DNA of 64,000 nt. It comes from Rhizobium sp. WYCCWR10014. GTDB lineage: Bacteria > Pseudomonadota > Alphaproteobacteria > Rhizobiales > Rhizobiaceae. The notes beneath the pieces are model-generated. The model searched no databases and was not told the DNA's origin. It worked only from the letters and a program-made list of their open reading frames with translations. The stretch is taken from positions 3,485 to 67,484 of the forward strand of contig NZ_LXFU01000031.1 in the NCBI RefSeq assembly GCF_001657485.1, read 5' to 3'. The stretch's first letter is position 1. Each line of letters opens with the position of its first letter. The translations under genes were made by a program, and so were the position numbers. Positions 9,384 through 18,585 of the stretch are shown one piece after another.

Positions 9384-10270
9384 TCGTCCCCCCTGCGGCC
9401 GAGCCAGAGCTGCAGCATTGTGAAGCCAAGCATCAGGATGAAGAGCCCGAAGGACATGGCCGTGGCGTAACCGACCTGCCAGTCACGGAAGCTCGTCTCG
9501 TAAATGTACTGAACCAGCGTACGCGTTCGATTGGCGGGGCCGCCCTGTGTCATCAGGTGGGCCTGACCGAAAATCTGGAACTGACCGACGATCTGCAGGA
9601 CCAGAACCAGGAGCACGGTGTGACGGATCGACGGCAGGGTGATGTTTTTCAGGACGCTGAACCGACTGGCATGATCGAGTTCGGCCGCTTCGTAAAGTTC
9701 CGGCGGTATCTGGCTTAATGCCGCCAGAAACAGCGCCATGGGGAGGCCGACACCCCACCAAAGCGTCGTCAACGCAATCGACGGCATGGCGAGCGTCGGG
9801 TGCCCGAGGAAATTGACGGGCTTGACGCCGATGAGATTGAAGAGCGGCACCAGCAGGCCGTTGTCCGCAGACAGCACCATCGACCAGATCAGCGTCACGA
9901 CCGAGACCGAAAACACGCTCGACATGAAGAACACGGAGCGCAGCACACCCTTGAGCCGCCCCTGCCCGAACACGGCAAGAGCCAGCACCAGGGCCAGTGC
10001 GGTCATGGTCGGCACGGTCATGGCGACGAAGGTCAGCGTGTTGCCCACCGTCTTCCAGAAGATCGTGTCGAACCACATGTCCTCGTAGTTCAGGAGGCCG
10101 ATATATTTCCGGTAGTTGCCGGCAAGCTCCCAGTCGTGGAGACTGATCCACAAGCCCTTGAAGAAGGGGTAGACCAGGAACGTGGCATAGATCACCGCGA
10201 AAGGCGCGAGGAAGATGTAAGCGGCGAGCGCATCGCGCCTGCGCGCGGCGGTCAGGCTGCTGGTGCTCAT
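9380..10270 (-). CDS. ABC sugar-importer permease, MalF/UgpA type
   Basis: 296 residues with six membrane segments, the first at about 18-40 (FLAPFAVIYATFLVYPF). The EAA loop is ELYEAAELDHASRFSVLKNITLPS. Both ends overlap neighbours by 4 bases: its start overlaps the ATPase stop and its stop overlaps the next permease. Partner of the MalG-type permease downstream. Confidence 0.9.
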   Translation of the reverse strand: MSTSSLTAARRRDALAAYIFLAPFAVIYATFLVYPFFKGLWISLHDWELAGNYRKYIGLLNYEDMWFDTIFWKTVGNTLTFVAMTVPTMTALALVLALAVFGQGRLKGVLRSVFFMSSVFSVSVVTLIWSMVLSADNGLLVPLFNLIGVKPVNFLGHPTLAMPSIALTTLWWGVGLPMALFLAALSQIPPELYEAAELDHASRFSVLKNITLPSIRHTVLLVLVLQIVGQFQIFGQAHLMTQGGPANRTRTLVQYIYETSFRDWQVGYATAMSFGLFILMLGFTMLQLWLGRRGDE

Positions 10271-11364
10271 GCTCCACCCGCTTCAGAATATAGGGTAATC
10301 GAGACCTTGTTTGCATCGAAGACGTGGCGTGTGCCGGGGCCGATCGCAAAACGGGCGACGGAGCCGATCGACGGCGCCGCACCGCCGCGCAGTTCGGAGA
10401 CGATGGTCGTACCATCGGCAAGCGTTGCATAGACAAGTTGCAACGAGCCGAGCTGCTCCACGACATCAACGGTTCCGCTGAGCGCCCCTTCATCGGCCGG
10501 TGACAGGATTTCCGGCCTCAGGCCGATCGTCACCGTGTCGCCTTTGGCGGGACTGGCACGGACGTTGGCAGTAAGGCGGGCATCTCCCGCACAGGCGAGT
10601 TCGACCGTTTCGCCGTCGACGGCTGTGACTGTAGCCGGGAGCAGATTGATGCGTGGCGCACCGAGGAAGCCAGCCACGAAGGCATTGGCAGGGCGCTCGT
10701 AAAGCTCGATCGGCGCGCCGACCTGTTCGATCTGCCCGTCCCTGAGGACCACGATACGGTCTGCCATGGTCATGGCTTCCGTCTGATCGTGAGTGACGTA
10801 GATCATGGTTGCGGCGAGGCGGTGGTGGAGCTTAGCAATCTCGGTGCGCATCGAGACGCGAAGAGCGGCATCGAGATTGGAGAGCGGCTCGTCAAACAGA
10901 AAGACATCCGGTTCGCGCATGATGGCGCGGCCGATCGCAACACGCTGACGCTGGCCGCCGGAAAGCGCCTTAGGCTTGCGGTTGAGATAAGGCTCAAGCT
11001 GGAGGATGGCGGCGGCCTTATCGATGCGTGAGGCGATTTCAGCCTTCGGCGTACCAATATTGCGCAGGCCGAAGGCCATGTTCTCGCGAGCTGTCATGTG
11101 GGGGTATAGCGCGTAGTTCTGGAAGACCATCGCCACCCCCCGATCGCGGGCGGCCGTATCATTGACCCGGTTGCCCCCGAGCAGGACGTCGCCGCCGGTG
11201 ATGGTTTCGAAACCGGCGATCATGCGCAGAAGTGTCGATTTTCCGCAGCCGGAAGGCCCGACGAAAACGAGGAACTCGCCGTCGTTGATCGAAAGCGAAA
11301 TGTCACGGATGACATTCACCGCGCCATAGCTTTTGGACACCCCAGCGAGCGTTACTCCTGCCAT
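10267..11364 (-). CDS. ABC sugar-importer ATPase, MalK/UgpC type
   Basis: 365 residues. The nucleotide-binding domain has Walker A GPSGCGKST, signature [14 protein letters not shown], Walker B VFLFDEPLSNLD and H-loop YVTHDQ. Residues about 240-365 form the MalK-type regulatory/TOBE domain. First gene of the operon; GGGAGGAG lies just before the ATG. It energises the two downstream permeases. UgpC/MalK-type ATPases are sometimes shared between importers, but this operon has all parts. Confidence 0.92.
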   Translation of the reverse strand: MAGVTLAGVSKSYGAVNVIRDISLSINDGEFLVFVGPSGCGKSTLLRMIAGFETITGGDVLLGGNRVNDTAARDRGVAMVFQNYALYPHMTARENMAFGLRNIGTPKAEIASRIDKAAAILQLEPYLNRKPKALSGGQRQRVAIGRAIMREPDVFLFDEPLSNLDAALRVSMRTEIAKLHHRLAATMIYVTHDQTEAMTMADRIVVLRDGQIEQVGAPIELYERPANAFVAGFLGAPRINLLPATVTAVDGETVELACAGDARLTANVRASPAKGDTVTIGLRPEILSPADEGALSGTVDVVEQLGSLQLVYATLADGTTIVSELRGGAAPSIGSVARFAIGPGTRHVFDANKVSITLYSEAGGA

Positions 11365-11382
11365 GCACTCCTCCCAGAGCGA

Positions 11383-11410
11383 TTAGTTATAAATCACTGG
11401 TTATAACTAA
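11383..11410. promoter_or_regulatory. perfect inverted repeat, candidate LacI-family operator
   Basis: TTAGTTATAA and TTATAACTAA, 10-bp perfect arms separated by 8 bases, lie in the 129-base gap between the ABC/GH2 operon and the divergent LacI gene. The position, 19-46 bases upstream of the ATPase start, suits repression of the operon by its neighbour. The sequence is unlike the GC-rich surroundings. Binding is inferred, and the 8-base spacing is wider than in a textbook LacI palindrome. Confidence 0.5.
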
Positions 11411-11493
11411 AATTATTATCAAGCAAGCCCTCGCCGCTTTTGCGTTGGTAAAACTTCGTGCTAAGCGAATAGTCAGTCTTGCAAGGGGTTCGC

Positions 11494-12510
11494 GTGATCA
11501 AAAAGCCGACGATGTCCGACATCGCTGCCGCCTGCGGTGTCTCGCAGGCGACCGTGTCGCTTGTGCTCAACAATGCTCCGGGAACGCGCATATCGCCGGC
11601 AACGCGTGAGGCTGTTCGAAGTGCGGCGGCCAGAATGGGTTACCGGACGCAGGCTCGGCGCATCGACCGGCGTCCGCTGATTGCCATGCTCATCAACGAG
11701 GTGACAAGTTCGCCCCATGTCGCCGGCTTGATCGACGGAGCCGGAGAGGCGGCAAACGAGCTGGGCTATCTGCTCTCGGTGATGCCGACCGACGCCGACG
11801 AGGAGGCAGAGCAGGCAGCGCTGAGCCATCTCGCGACGCTGCCCGCTGCGGGCATCATCTATGCGCGGCTGATCACGCAGCAAGTGACGCTTGCTCCGCA
11901 GCTCGCGGAATGGCCGATGGTACTTTTGAACTGCTATACGGTCGACAAGCCCCTGCCGAGCGTGGTGCCCGGAGACCTGTCGGCTGTGATGAAGGCGACG
12001 CTGTCGCTGATCGATGCCGGGCATACGCGCATTGCTTATATCGGTGGCGAGGACGCGATCGAAGCTTCTCGCGAGCGCATCAAGGGTTATCGCCGAGCTT
12101 TGACGATGCGCGACATTCCTGTCGACAACCATCTCATCATCAAGGGACGTTGGACGATTCAGGGCGGCTATGCAGCCTTCAAGCGCCTGCAAGCGCTCGA
12201 TGACCGACCCACGGCGATATGCTGTTTCTGCGACCGCATTGCCATGGGTGTCTATGAAGCCGCGAAGGAAGCCGGCCTCTCGATCCCGCGCGACCTTTCG
12301 GTCATCGGTTTCGACAATGAATCCTATTCCGGCGATATGCTGCCGCCGCTCACGACGATGCAACTGCCCCATGCCGACATGGCGCGCTATGCCGTCGAGA
12401 AGCTTGCCGAGATGATCGCCGCGCCGCGGATGCGACATGACAATCACAAGGTCAAGCTGGAGTGCGAAATGATCGTGCGCCAGTCGGTGGCGCCAATAGA
12501 CGCCGTATAG
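11494..12510 (+). CDS. LacI-family transcriptional regulator
   Basis: 338 residues. The LacI helix-turn-helix covers residues about 4-27 (TMSDIAAACGVSQATVSLVLNN), the hinge reads TREAVRSAAARMGYR, and the rest is a ribose-binding-protein-like effector domain ending in IGFDNE and a conserved C-terminus. The GTG at 11494 is preferred because AAGGGG precedes it and the helix-turn-helix follows at once. A TTG at 11479 would add only five residues. Divergent from the sugar importer/GH2 operon, which it most likely controls in response to an imported sugar. Confidence 0.9.
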   Translation: MIKKPTMSDIAAACGVSQATVSLVLNNAPGTRISPATREAVRSAAARMGYRTQARRIDRRPLIAMLINEVTSSPHVAGLIDGAGEAANELGYLLSVMPTDADEEAEQAALSHLATLPAAGIIYARLITQQVTLAPQLAEWPMVLLNCYTVDKPLPSVVPGDLSAVMKATLSLIDAGHTRIAYIGGEDAIEASRERIKGYRRALTMRDIPVDNHLIIKGRWTIQGGYAAFKRLQALDDRPTAICCFCDRIAMGVYEAAKEAGLSIPRDLSVIGFDNESYSGDMLPPLTTMQLPHADMARYAVEKLAEMIAAPRMRHDNHKVKLECEMIVRQSVAPIDAV

Positions 12511-12699
12511 GCCGGACGCCAGAGTGGATTCCCCGTTGTCCACAAGCGCTTGCTCGGATGACCGGCTCAAGGGCGAAACGCTGTTGAGGAGCAGACATGC
12601 GCTTCAACTGACAGAGTGACAGCCATGCGCACGGCTGTGGCCCATCAAGGCTGCGGCAGATCGCTTTCGTTGGACGGACCCCTACTATGGAAGTCGACC

Positions 12700-13839
12700 A
12701 TGCTTCTTCGCTCCATGTTTGCCCAAAACTACCGCTCGTTACGCTCCATCCGCATGGATCTGGCCGGCGTTAATGTTTTCATCGGCGAGAACGGCGTCGG
12801 CAAATCGAACCTCTACCGCAGCCTCCAGCTTGTGCAGGCGGCGGTGCGCGGCACGTTCGCGCATGAGATCGCCGCCGAGGGCGGCATGGCTTCGGCGTTG
12901 TGGACCGGCCCAAGGCGCGACGAGAAGTATTTTCGCATCAAGCTGGAGGTGGAGGTTCTCGACGAGGAGCGGGCGGTGACGTGGCGATATTGGGTCGAAG
13001 CCGGGCTCAGACCACCGGAGGCCGCCGCCGGATTTGCCTTCGAGCCCCAGGTCAAGGCCGAAGAGCTTTGCTTTGAGGCCGGGTCGCGTCCCGTTACCAT
13101 GATGAAGCGCAGCGGGCCGGGGATCATGGTTCGCGGTGTCCGCGGCCGCATGGAGGATTACCCGGAGCAGGCGATGACGTCGGAAACAGGAATCGCGATG
13201 CTCGGAGATGCTGGACATTATCCGGAAATTGCCGCCTTTCGCCGTCTCATCGACGGCTGGCGATTCTTCCATGGATTCAGGACCGATCGGGAGTCGGCGT
13301 TGCGGCGTCCCTGCCTGGCGGTCACGTCGACGCTGCTCGACCAGGACGGCGCAAACATGGCGGCGGTGTTCGCGACGCTGGTGCATACCCGCGGGGACAC
13401 GGTCGAGCTCGACCGGGCCATTTCCTCCGCCTTGGGCGGGGCAAGGTTGCACGTGCCGGAACCGGGGGAGCATGCGGAATTCGGACTGATCTTTCCAGAT
13501 TTCCCGCGCCGGATTTTTCAACCGCGCGAGCTTTCTGACGGACAGATCCGTTTCCTCGGGCTCGCTGCCGCGCTGATGTCCTATCGCCAGCCGCCGCTGA
13601 TCGCATTGAACGAGCCGGAAGCAAGCCTGCATCAGGACATGCTGTCGCCGCTCGCCGACATGATCGCCGCAGCGGCACGACGTAGCCAGATCTGGATCGT
13701 CACGCATTCCCAACCTCTCGCCTCGGCCGTGGAAGAGCGCTGTGGGGTGCGGCCGAAGCGGGTGATCCGAAAGGATGGCGCGACCTGGATCCAGGGTATG
13801 AGACTGACGGGGGTCGTTGAAGACGAAGGTGACGATTAG
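12700..13839 (+). CDS. AAA-family ATPase, ABC/RecF-like (COG4637 type)
   Basis: 379 residues. Walker A GENGVGKSN is at 29-37, an ABC-like signature LSDGQIRFLGL at about 278-288, a Walker B-like LIALNEPE at 300-307 and an H-loop VTHSQ with His336. In Walker B the usual Asp is Asn304, which I believe is normal for this predicted-ATPase family. The start at 12700 is chosen over 12616 because GGAAG precedes it and the domain begins at once. Cytoplasmic; function unknown. Relatives include nuclease-linked OLD-type ATPases, but no nuclease partner lies beside it. Confidence 0.82.
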   Translation: MLLRSMFAQNYRSLRSIRMDLAGVNVFIGENGVGKSNLYRSLQLVQAAVRGTFAHEIAAEGGMASALWTGPRRDEKYFRIKLEVEVLDEERAVTWRYWVEAGLRPPEAAAGFAFEPQVKAEELCFEAGSRPVTMMKRSGPGIMVRGVRGRMEDYPEQAMTSETGIAMLGDAGHYPEIAAFRRLIDGWRFFHGFRTDRESALRRPCLAVTSTLLDQDGANMAAVFATLVHTRGDTVELDRAISSALGGARLHVPEPGEHAEFGLIFPDFPRRIFQPRELSDGQIRFLGLAAALMSYRQPPLIALNEPEASLHQDMLSPLADMIAAAARRSQIWIVTHSQPLASAVEERCGVRPKRVIRKDGATWIQGMRLTGVVEDEGDD

Positions 13840-13996
13840 CTGCAATCGAGCCGGCTCTTGGTAGGGCGCCAGGTCGGAGGCCGCGTATTCTGGGCCGCAT
13901 CCACGAATCGACGTCGAGCAACACTCGCCGCCGCTTTGGCGCAAGGCCGGTGAGCTTCCGGCGACAAGACGGCGATTGCGCGCTTCAAGACCGTGA

Positions 13997-14488
13997 CTAC
14001 GGTCTGGCTCCCGCTGGCTCATTGACGCCGGCTTCCGACCGCTCCGCAAAAAGCTGAGACAGTGCTTGCGACGCGGCAATGGCACGGGGAAAGCCTGCCG
14101 GAACCGTTATCATATAGATCACTTCCTTGAGCTCCTCCTTGGGAACGCCGATGTTGAGCGCATATCCGGCATGAACCTTCATCAAATCTGTCAGGCCCAT
14201 TGCCGCGAATGCAGCGACGGCGGCGAGTTGGCGCGTGCGATTATCGATGCCCGGACGTGACCACACATCTCCGAGAGCGTAGGCTTCGGTCGCTTCGGCG
14301 AGGAACGGAAACTCTTGCCGCATCGCTTCTAAATTTGGCTGTGTCATGCCGTTGTTGAGGCTCCGGATGACGGCAGCACCACGTTCGCGGCGCTCCTCCA
14401 CAGTCTGAGCGAAGGCCACGTCCGGCGATATGGCCAAGAGCGCCGCAGTACCCGCGACTGCAAAGTGTGAGCGGATATTCTGATACAT
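13997..14488 (-). CDS. exported carboxymuconolactone-decarboxylase (CMD) family protein
   Basis: 163 residues with a signal peptide ending at about AFAQ (residue 28). The CMD fold follows (DNRTRQLAAVAAFAAMG, KVHAGYALNIGVPKEELKEVIY). There is no CxxC pair, so it is not an AhpD-type peroxidase. It belongs to the gamma-CMD-like branch often annotated as decarboxylase but rarely tested. Divergent from the LysR gene at 14673, which is the obvious candidate regulator. Confidence 0.85.
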   Translation of the reverse strand: MYQNIRSHFAVAGTAALLAISPDVAFAQTVEERRERGAAVIRSLNNGMTQPNLEAMRQEFPFLAEATEAYALGDVWSRPGIDNRTRQLAAVAAFAAMGLTDLMKVHAGYALNIGVPKEELKEVIYMITVPAGFPRAIAASQALSQLFAERSEAGVNEPAGARP

Positions 14489-14648
14489 GGAAGATTCTCC
14501 TTGTTCGATCCATTTCTTCCGACGCGAGACCTGAGGACCCGGTTCGCTCCGCTCTCGTCAGCGCCCCAGGGGCGTCGATCCTCATCCCGAATGTCCTTGC
14601 ACCGAAAGTATGGCGGAGACGACGGCGAAACAATTTACGAATGGTGAC

Positions 14649-14663
14649 AAGCTTGGTAAGCTT
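14649..14663. promoter_or_regulatory. AAGCTT-ggt-AAGCTT dyad, candidate LysR site
   Basis: Two AAGCTT hexamers, each itself palindromic, separated by 3 bases, lie 9 bases before the LysR start in the divergent gap with the CMD gene. Position suits autoregulation. No DNA-binding evidence; may be chance. Confidence 0.3.
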
Positions 14664-14672
14664 TGCTGACCA

Positions 14673-15599
14673 ATGGCCATCGATCTTAAACTCGTGTCCG
14701 TATTCCTCGCCGTCGCGGAAGCGAAGAGTTTCCGCGGCGCGGCTGAGCGCCTCGGCCTCACCCACTCGGCAGTAAGCCAGGCGATCCGGCGGATGGAAGA
14801 CCGGATGGGAGTTGCTCTCTTCCAGCGCACGACGCGGAGCGTCAGCCTGACTGAAGCGGGCATGCGGCTTTACGAGCGCGTTGGGCCCGCAGTCGCCGAA
14901 GTCGAATTGGCACTGGATGATGCCCAGGATCGGGACTCCCAGCCGACAGGACTCCTGCGGCTCGCTGTATCGTCGATTGCCGAGCGGTTTATTTCCGGGC
15001 CGCTGCTTGCAAGCTTCACGCACGCCTATCCGGGCGTGCAGGTCGATGTAAACGTCACGGATGAGGAGTTCGATATCGTCGCCGAGGGTTACGATGCGGG
15101 TGTGCGGCTCGGCGAAGTGATTGAGCAGGACATGATCGCGGTTCCGGTCTCCGGCAGCCAGCGGCAGCTCGTCGTTGCCGCGCCGTCTTACCTGGAACGC
15201 TTCGGAAGGCCCGCAAATCCATCAGAGCTTTCGCGGCACTGCTGCATCGGCTGGCGTCCGGCGCCGGATGTGGCGCCGTATCGCTGGGAGTTCGAGGAGA
15301 ATGGCCGGGAATTCGACGTGGCCGTCAATCCGAGGATCACGACAAACGACATGGGGGTCATGGTGCGGACGGCGTGCGCCGGCGGAGGCGTGACATTCGG
15401 CATGGAAGAAACGTTCAGGCCATATCTCGACCGGGGAGAACTGGTGTCGCTCATGGAGGAGTACCTACCGCCGTTCCCAGGTTTCTTTCTTTATTTCGCG
15501 GATCGGCGAAATCTGCCTCCGAAGCTGCGCGCGCTCGTCGACCATGTGCGCTATCGCTCCGACAGCAATGGACATGAAACGTCTTGGAAGGCGGGCTGA
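14673..15599 (+). CDS. LysR-family transcriptional regulator
   Basis: 308 residues. Helix-turn-helix at about 4-62 (LKLVSVFLAVAEAKSFRGA, then SQAIRRMEDRMGVALFQRTTR), effector domain at about 90-295. It resembles the DsdC/GcvA-like branch that contains ERFISGPLLASF. Divergent from the exported CMD-family gene, which it most likely regulates. No clear Shine-Dalgarno before the ATG, but the start matches the family. Confidence 0.9.
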   Translation: MAIDLKLVSVFLAVAEAKSFRGAAERLGLTHSAVSQAIRRMEDRMGVALFQRTTRSVSLTEAGMRLYERVGPAVAEVELALDDAQDRDSQPTGLLRLAVSSIAERFISGPLLASFTHAYPGVQVDVNVTDEEFDIVAEGYDAGVRLGEVIEQDMIAVPVSGSQRQLVVAAPSYLERFGRPANPSELSRHCCIGWRPAPDVAPYRWEFEENGREFDVAVNPRITTNDMGVMVRTACAGGGVTFGMEETFRPYLDRGELVSLMEEYLPPFPGFFLYFADRRNLPPKLRALVDHVRYRSDSNGHETSWKAG

Positions 15600-15767
15600 G
15601 GACGAGGATCGGTTTCAGCAAGTTCCTGTTTGCTGCCGGAGCCGACCGGCTGAGCTACCGCAGTATCATCAGCGGCAATAGCTTTTCAATATCCTGGGGC
15701 CGGCAGTCATAGTGCCGCCACAGAATTCAGCCCAATCAAGCTTGTTCAACAAGCGGATGGCGACAAG

Positions 15768-16379
15768 ATGAGATTGCTGGCTCTCGTGGCTGCGGCCTTT
15801 TTGCTAACGGTCATTCAGACTCAAGCCCAGATCTATGGGCCGTATGATGGATATGACGACTTTGGTGGATACGGTTACGACGATCCATACAGCCCCTATC
15901 CGCCACCACTCGATTACGATCCGGCGCCTCCCTATCAAGAGCCCCTACATGATCGCAGGCAACCGCCGACCAGACGTACAAAAGGAACCATCGAAATCGT
16001 GACGAGCGAGCATACGCTCATTTACACCACCCCTTGGGGCGAGCAATTCGCTTACCCCATCGCGGTCGGCCGTGAGGGCAAGCAATGGTATGGATCCACG
16101 CGGGTCGTGTCGAAGCGGGCGCATCCTGAATGGCGACCCACGGCCGGCATGCGGCAGAAGAACCCTCGGCTTCCAGCGGTCGTGAAGCCCGGCCCCGCCA
16201 ATCCGCTTGGAACCCGCGCGATCTATCTCGCCGATGGCCTGTTGCGCATCCACGGCACCAACGACCCCTCGTCCATCGGCACCAACGCGTCGAGCGGGTG
16301 CTTTCGAATGTACCGTCAAGATGTCGAAGAGCTTTACGAGATCGTCCAGCCGGGAACCCGGGTCATCGTTCGGCGCTAG
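15768..16379 (+). CDS. L,D-transpeptidase (YkuD/ErfK family)
   Basis: 203 residues, exported. A signal peptide (1-20) is followed by a Tyr/Pro/Asp-rich linker (22-70). The YkuD catalytic domain covers about 73-203, with IHGTN (His162) and SSGCFRM (Cys178). The canonical motif is SHGC; Ser in place of the inner His is common in rhizobial paralogues. The enzyme should form 3-3 cross-links in peptidoglycan or anchor proteins to it. Single gene, convergent with the kinase gene. Confidence 0.88.
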   Translation: MRLLALVAAAFLLTVIQTQAQIYGPYDGYDDFGGYGYDDPYSPYPPPLDYDPAPPYQEPLHDRRQPPTRRTKGTIEIVTSEHTLIYTTPWGEQFAYPIAVGREGKQWYGSTRVVSKRAHPEWRPTAGMRQKNPRLPAVVKPGPANPLGTRAIYLADGLLRIHGTNDPSSIGTNASSGCFRMYRQDVEELYEIVQPGTRVIVRR

Positions 16380-16430
16380 CGGTCAGCCGATCGATCGCTG
16401 ATGAACCCCCGCGAATTGGCGTTGGGATAT

Positions 16431-18068
16431 CTAACCGTCGATACGCAGCTTGCGCGCCAGAGCCTGAAGCTCCTTGAACCCTTCATAGCGTTTATGATGA
16501 ATATCGGGGATCGGGCCTTCTGATGGCAGGAATGTCGTTTCGACCGCCGAGAGTGTCGTCATCGCTTGACGTACATCCGCAAACAGCCCGCTGGCGACAG
16601 CGCCCAGGATGGCGGCCCCCAGGAGGACCGGTTCTTCTGCCTTTGTCGCGATGACCGGCTTGCCGCTCGCATCGGCAAGCAGCTGGCGAACAAAGTCGTG
16701 CTGGCCGGCGCCACCGCTGATGACGATGTTTTCGATGGTAACACCCGCATCGGCCTGCGTCTCGATGATCTGCCTGAGGCCGTAACCGATGCCGCAAAGC
16801 CCTGCGACGTAAAGAGAAACCAGGCTGCCGATATCGTCCTCCATCCCGAGACCGGCAATGATTGCGCGGGCATGCGGATCGGCAAAGGGCGCGCGGTTGC
16901 CGAGGAACTCGGGAACGACGTGCAATCCGGCCGCAAGCGTGACGGCGTCGGAAGAACGGCCCGCTTTTCGGGCGGCCATATCTGCAAGCAAAACCGGCAA
17001 CGGAACGCCCGCCTTCTTCGAAAGCTCCCTCGCTTCCGCGGCAGCCGGATGGAAGGAGAGCAGCTGGTCGATCGCAGCGCCGGCGGCACTCTGGCCACCC
17101 TCGTTCAGCCATAGTCCCGGCACCATGGCCGAATAATAGGGCCCCCAGACGCCGGGCACGAACGACGGCTCTGCCGTCGATGTCATCGTGCAGGAGGAAG
17201 TGCCGAATACATAGGCCAGATTGGCTTGAGGACCGGCACCCGTGCCAACGGTTCCGATTCCGCCCGCATGAGCATCGATCAGTCCGGCAGCGACGGGCGT
17301 TTCAGGCTTCAGGCCAAGCTCGCCGGCTGCAGCCGCGGTCAGTCCTCGACCGAGTGCCGAACCGGGCTCGACGATAGCCTGCCCGATGCGGGCAAACTCT
17401 TCGTCGGCGAGCGTGCCGAGGCCGATCTGGTGAAAATAATCTCCATCCCAGCGCTTCTCGTGGGCGAGATAGGTCCATTTGCAGGTGACCGTGCAGGTCG
17501 AACGCGACAGATCGCCAGTCGCTCGCCAGGTCAGGAAATCTGCAAGGTCGAAGAATTGCCACGCGGCATCAAAGACCTCAGGGCGATTTTCCTTCAGCCA
17601 GAGGAGTTTGGGCGTTTCCATCTCAGGCGAGATGCGGCCGCCGACGTAACGCAGGACGTCATGGCCGAACGCATTGATACGCTCCGCCTGCGGCACGGCG
17701 CGGTGGTCCATCCATACGATGATGTCCCGGTTCGGATCTTCCGAAGGCCCAACGGGAAGCGGCTTGCCGCCTTCGCCAAGGACGACGAGCGAACAGGTGG
17801 CATCGAACCCAAGCCCCATGACGGACGCCGGATCAATCCCGGCCGAGGAAACCACGTCGCGCACTGCCGCGCAAACGGCCGCCCAGATCTCGGTGCTCGA
17901 TTGCTCAACCATGGAACCCGGCTCGTGAAACAGGGTGATATTCCGCTTGGCGGACGCGAGCATCCGGCCGGTCAGGTCGAACAAGCCGGCGCGGGCGCTG
18001 CCGGTGCCGATATCGACGCCGATGACATGTTTGGCATCTGCTTCTGGCGTGCGAGATGTGTCGCTCAT
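16431..18068 (-). CDS. FGGY-family pentulose kinase (D-ribulokinase-like)
   Basis: 545 residues. The N-terminal ATPase fold begins VIGVDIGTGSARAGLFD. WMDHRA and FDATCS sit in the substrate lobe, GLIDAHAGGIGTVG opens the second lobe, and VISGGAGQHDFVRQL is the adenosine motif near the C-terminus. The DATCS and MDHRA motifs are those of the 5-carbon ketose branch rather than glycerol or xylulose kinases. The remnant of a short-chain dehydrogenase just upstream suggests the unit once handled a pentitol such as ribitol, oxidised to ribulose and then phosphorylated. The substrate is inferred. Confidence 0.85.
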   Translation of the reverse strand: MSDTSRTPEADAKHVIGVDIGTGSARAGLFDLTGRMLASAKRNITLFHEPGSMVEQSSTEIWAAVCAAVRDVVSSAGIDPASVMGLGFDATCSLVVLGEGGKPLPVGPSEDPNRDIIVWMDHRAVPQAERINAFGHDVLRYVGGRISPEMETPKLLWLKENRPEVFDAAWQFFDLADFLTWRATGDLSRSTCTVTCKWTYLAHEKRWDGDYFHQIGLGTLADEEFARIGQAIVEPGSALGRGLTAAAAGELGLKPETPVAAGLIDAHAGGIGTVGTGAGPQANLAYVFGTSSCTMTSTAEPSFVPGVWGPYYSAMVPGLWLNEGGQSAAGAAIDQLLSFHPAAAEARELSKKAGVPLPVLLADMAARKAGRSSDAVTLAAGLHVVPEFLGNRAPFADPHARAIIAGLGMEDDIGSLVSLYVAGLCGIGYGLRQIIETQADAGVTIENIVISGGAGQHDFVRQLLADASGKPVIATKAEEPVLLGAAILGAVASGLFADVRQAMTTLSAVETTFLPSEGPIPDIHHKRYEGFKELQALARKLRIDG

Positions 18069-18122
18069 GGTCTCTCCTTTGAAGTCGGCAAGGATCAGGC
18101 TAACTGCAGTGTGGGCCGGTGT

Positions 18123-18431
18123 TTACAGATCCACGCTATTCGGCAGAATCACAAGATCGCGGACGGTCACATTACGCGGCCGCGACAGGATGAAAAGAAC
18201 GGCGTCAGCCACTTCTTTCGGCTGCATCAGGCTGCCATCGGCCACCGCCTCCTCCATTTTCGCCTTCGGCCAGTCGTCGAGCAAGGCCGTGATGACAGGC
18301 CCTGGCAGCACCGCACCGACGCGCACGCGGTGCTGCGCCACTTGCCGGCGCGTGGAATGGACGAAGGCCTGAACTGCGAATTTCGAGGCCGCGTAGATCG
18401 GCTCCCACACGACCGGCACGACGCCTGACGG
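18123..18431 (-). pseudogene. 3' remnant of a short-chain dehydrogenase (pentitol dehydrogenase-like)
   Basis: The frame encodes only the C-terminal half of an SDR enzyme. The catalytic YAASK (Tyr and Lys) is followed by [13 protein letters not shown] and a typical C-terminus. The N-terminal Rossmann fold with GxxxGxG is missing. Homology can be read back only to about 18431 ([10 protein letters not shown]), and an in-frame stop lies at 18435-18437. A GTG at 18419 could start a 98-residue peptide, but without the cofactor site it cannot be a working dehydrogenase. It lies directly upstream of the pentulose kinase in the same direction. Confidence 0.72.
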
Positions 18432-18585
18432 CCGTCATTCCTGCGGAATCTGCTGCTGCCACGCCATGAACACTATTCCACGTGCGCCCACGTATCTCAG
18501 GAACTCTCCGGGCGCCCATTTGTTTTACATTCCGCACCACCCAGAGATTTGCCTAAGGTGTAGTCGGCGACAGTGGAGCTGATCC

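Noticed and set aside
12739..14085. A 448-codon minus-strand frame
   Set aside because: It opposes the AAA ATPase gene, which carries clear Walker A, signature and H-loop motifs.
13997..14488. AhpD-type alkylhydroperoxidase
   Set aside because: The CxxC pair required for peroxidase activity is absent, so only the broader CMD family name is used.
17226..18428. A 400-codon plus-strand frame across the kinase and SDR remnant
   Set aside because: Antisense shadow of the FGGY kinase; composition is Arg/Gly-rich without any motif.
18432..18585. Extension of the SDR gene or a new small gene upstream of the remnant
   Set aside because: The frames here do not resemble the SDR N-terminus, and an in-frame stop separates them from the remnant.
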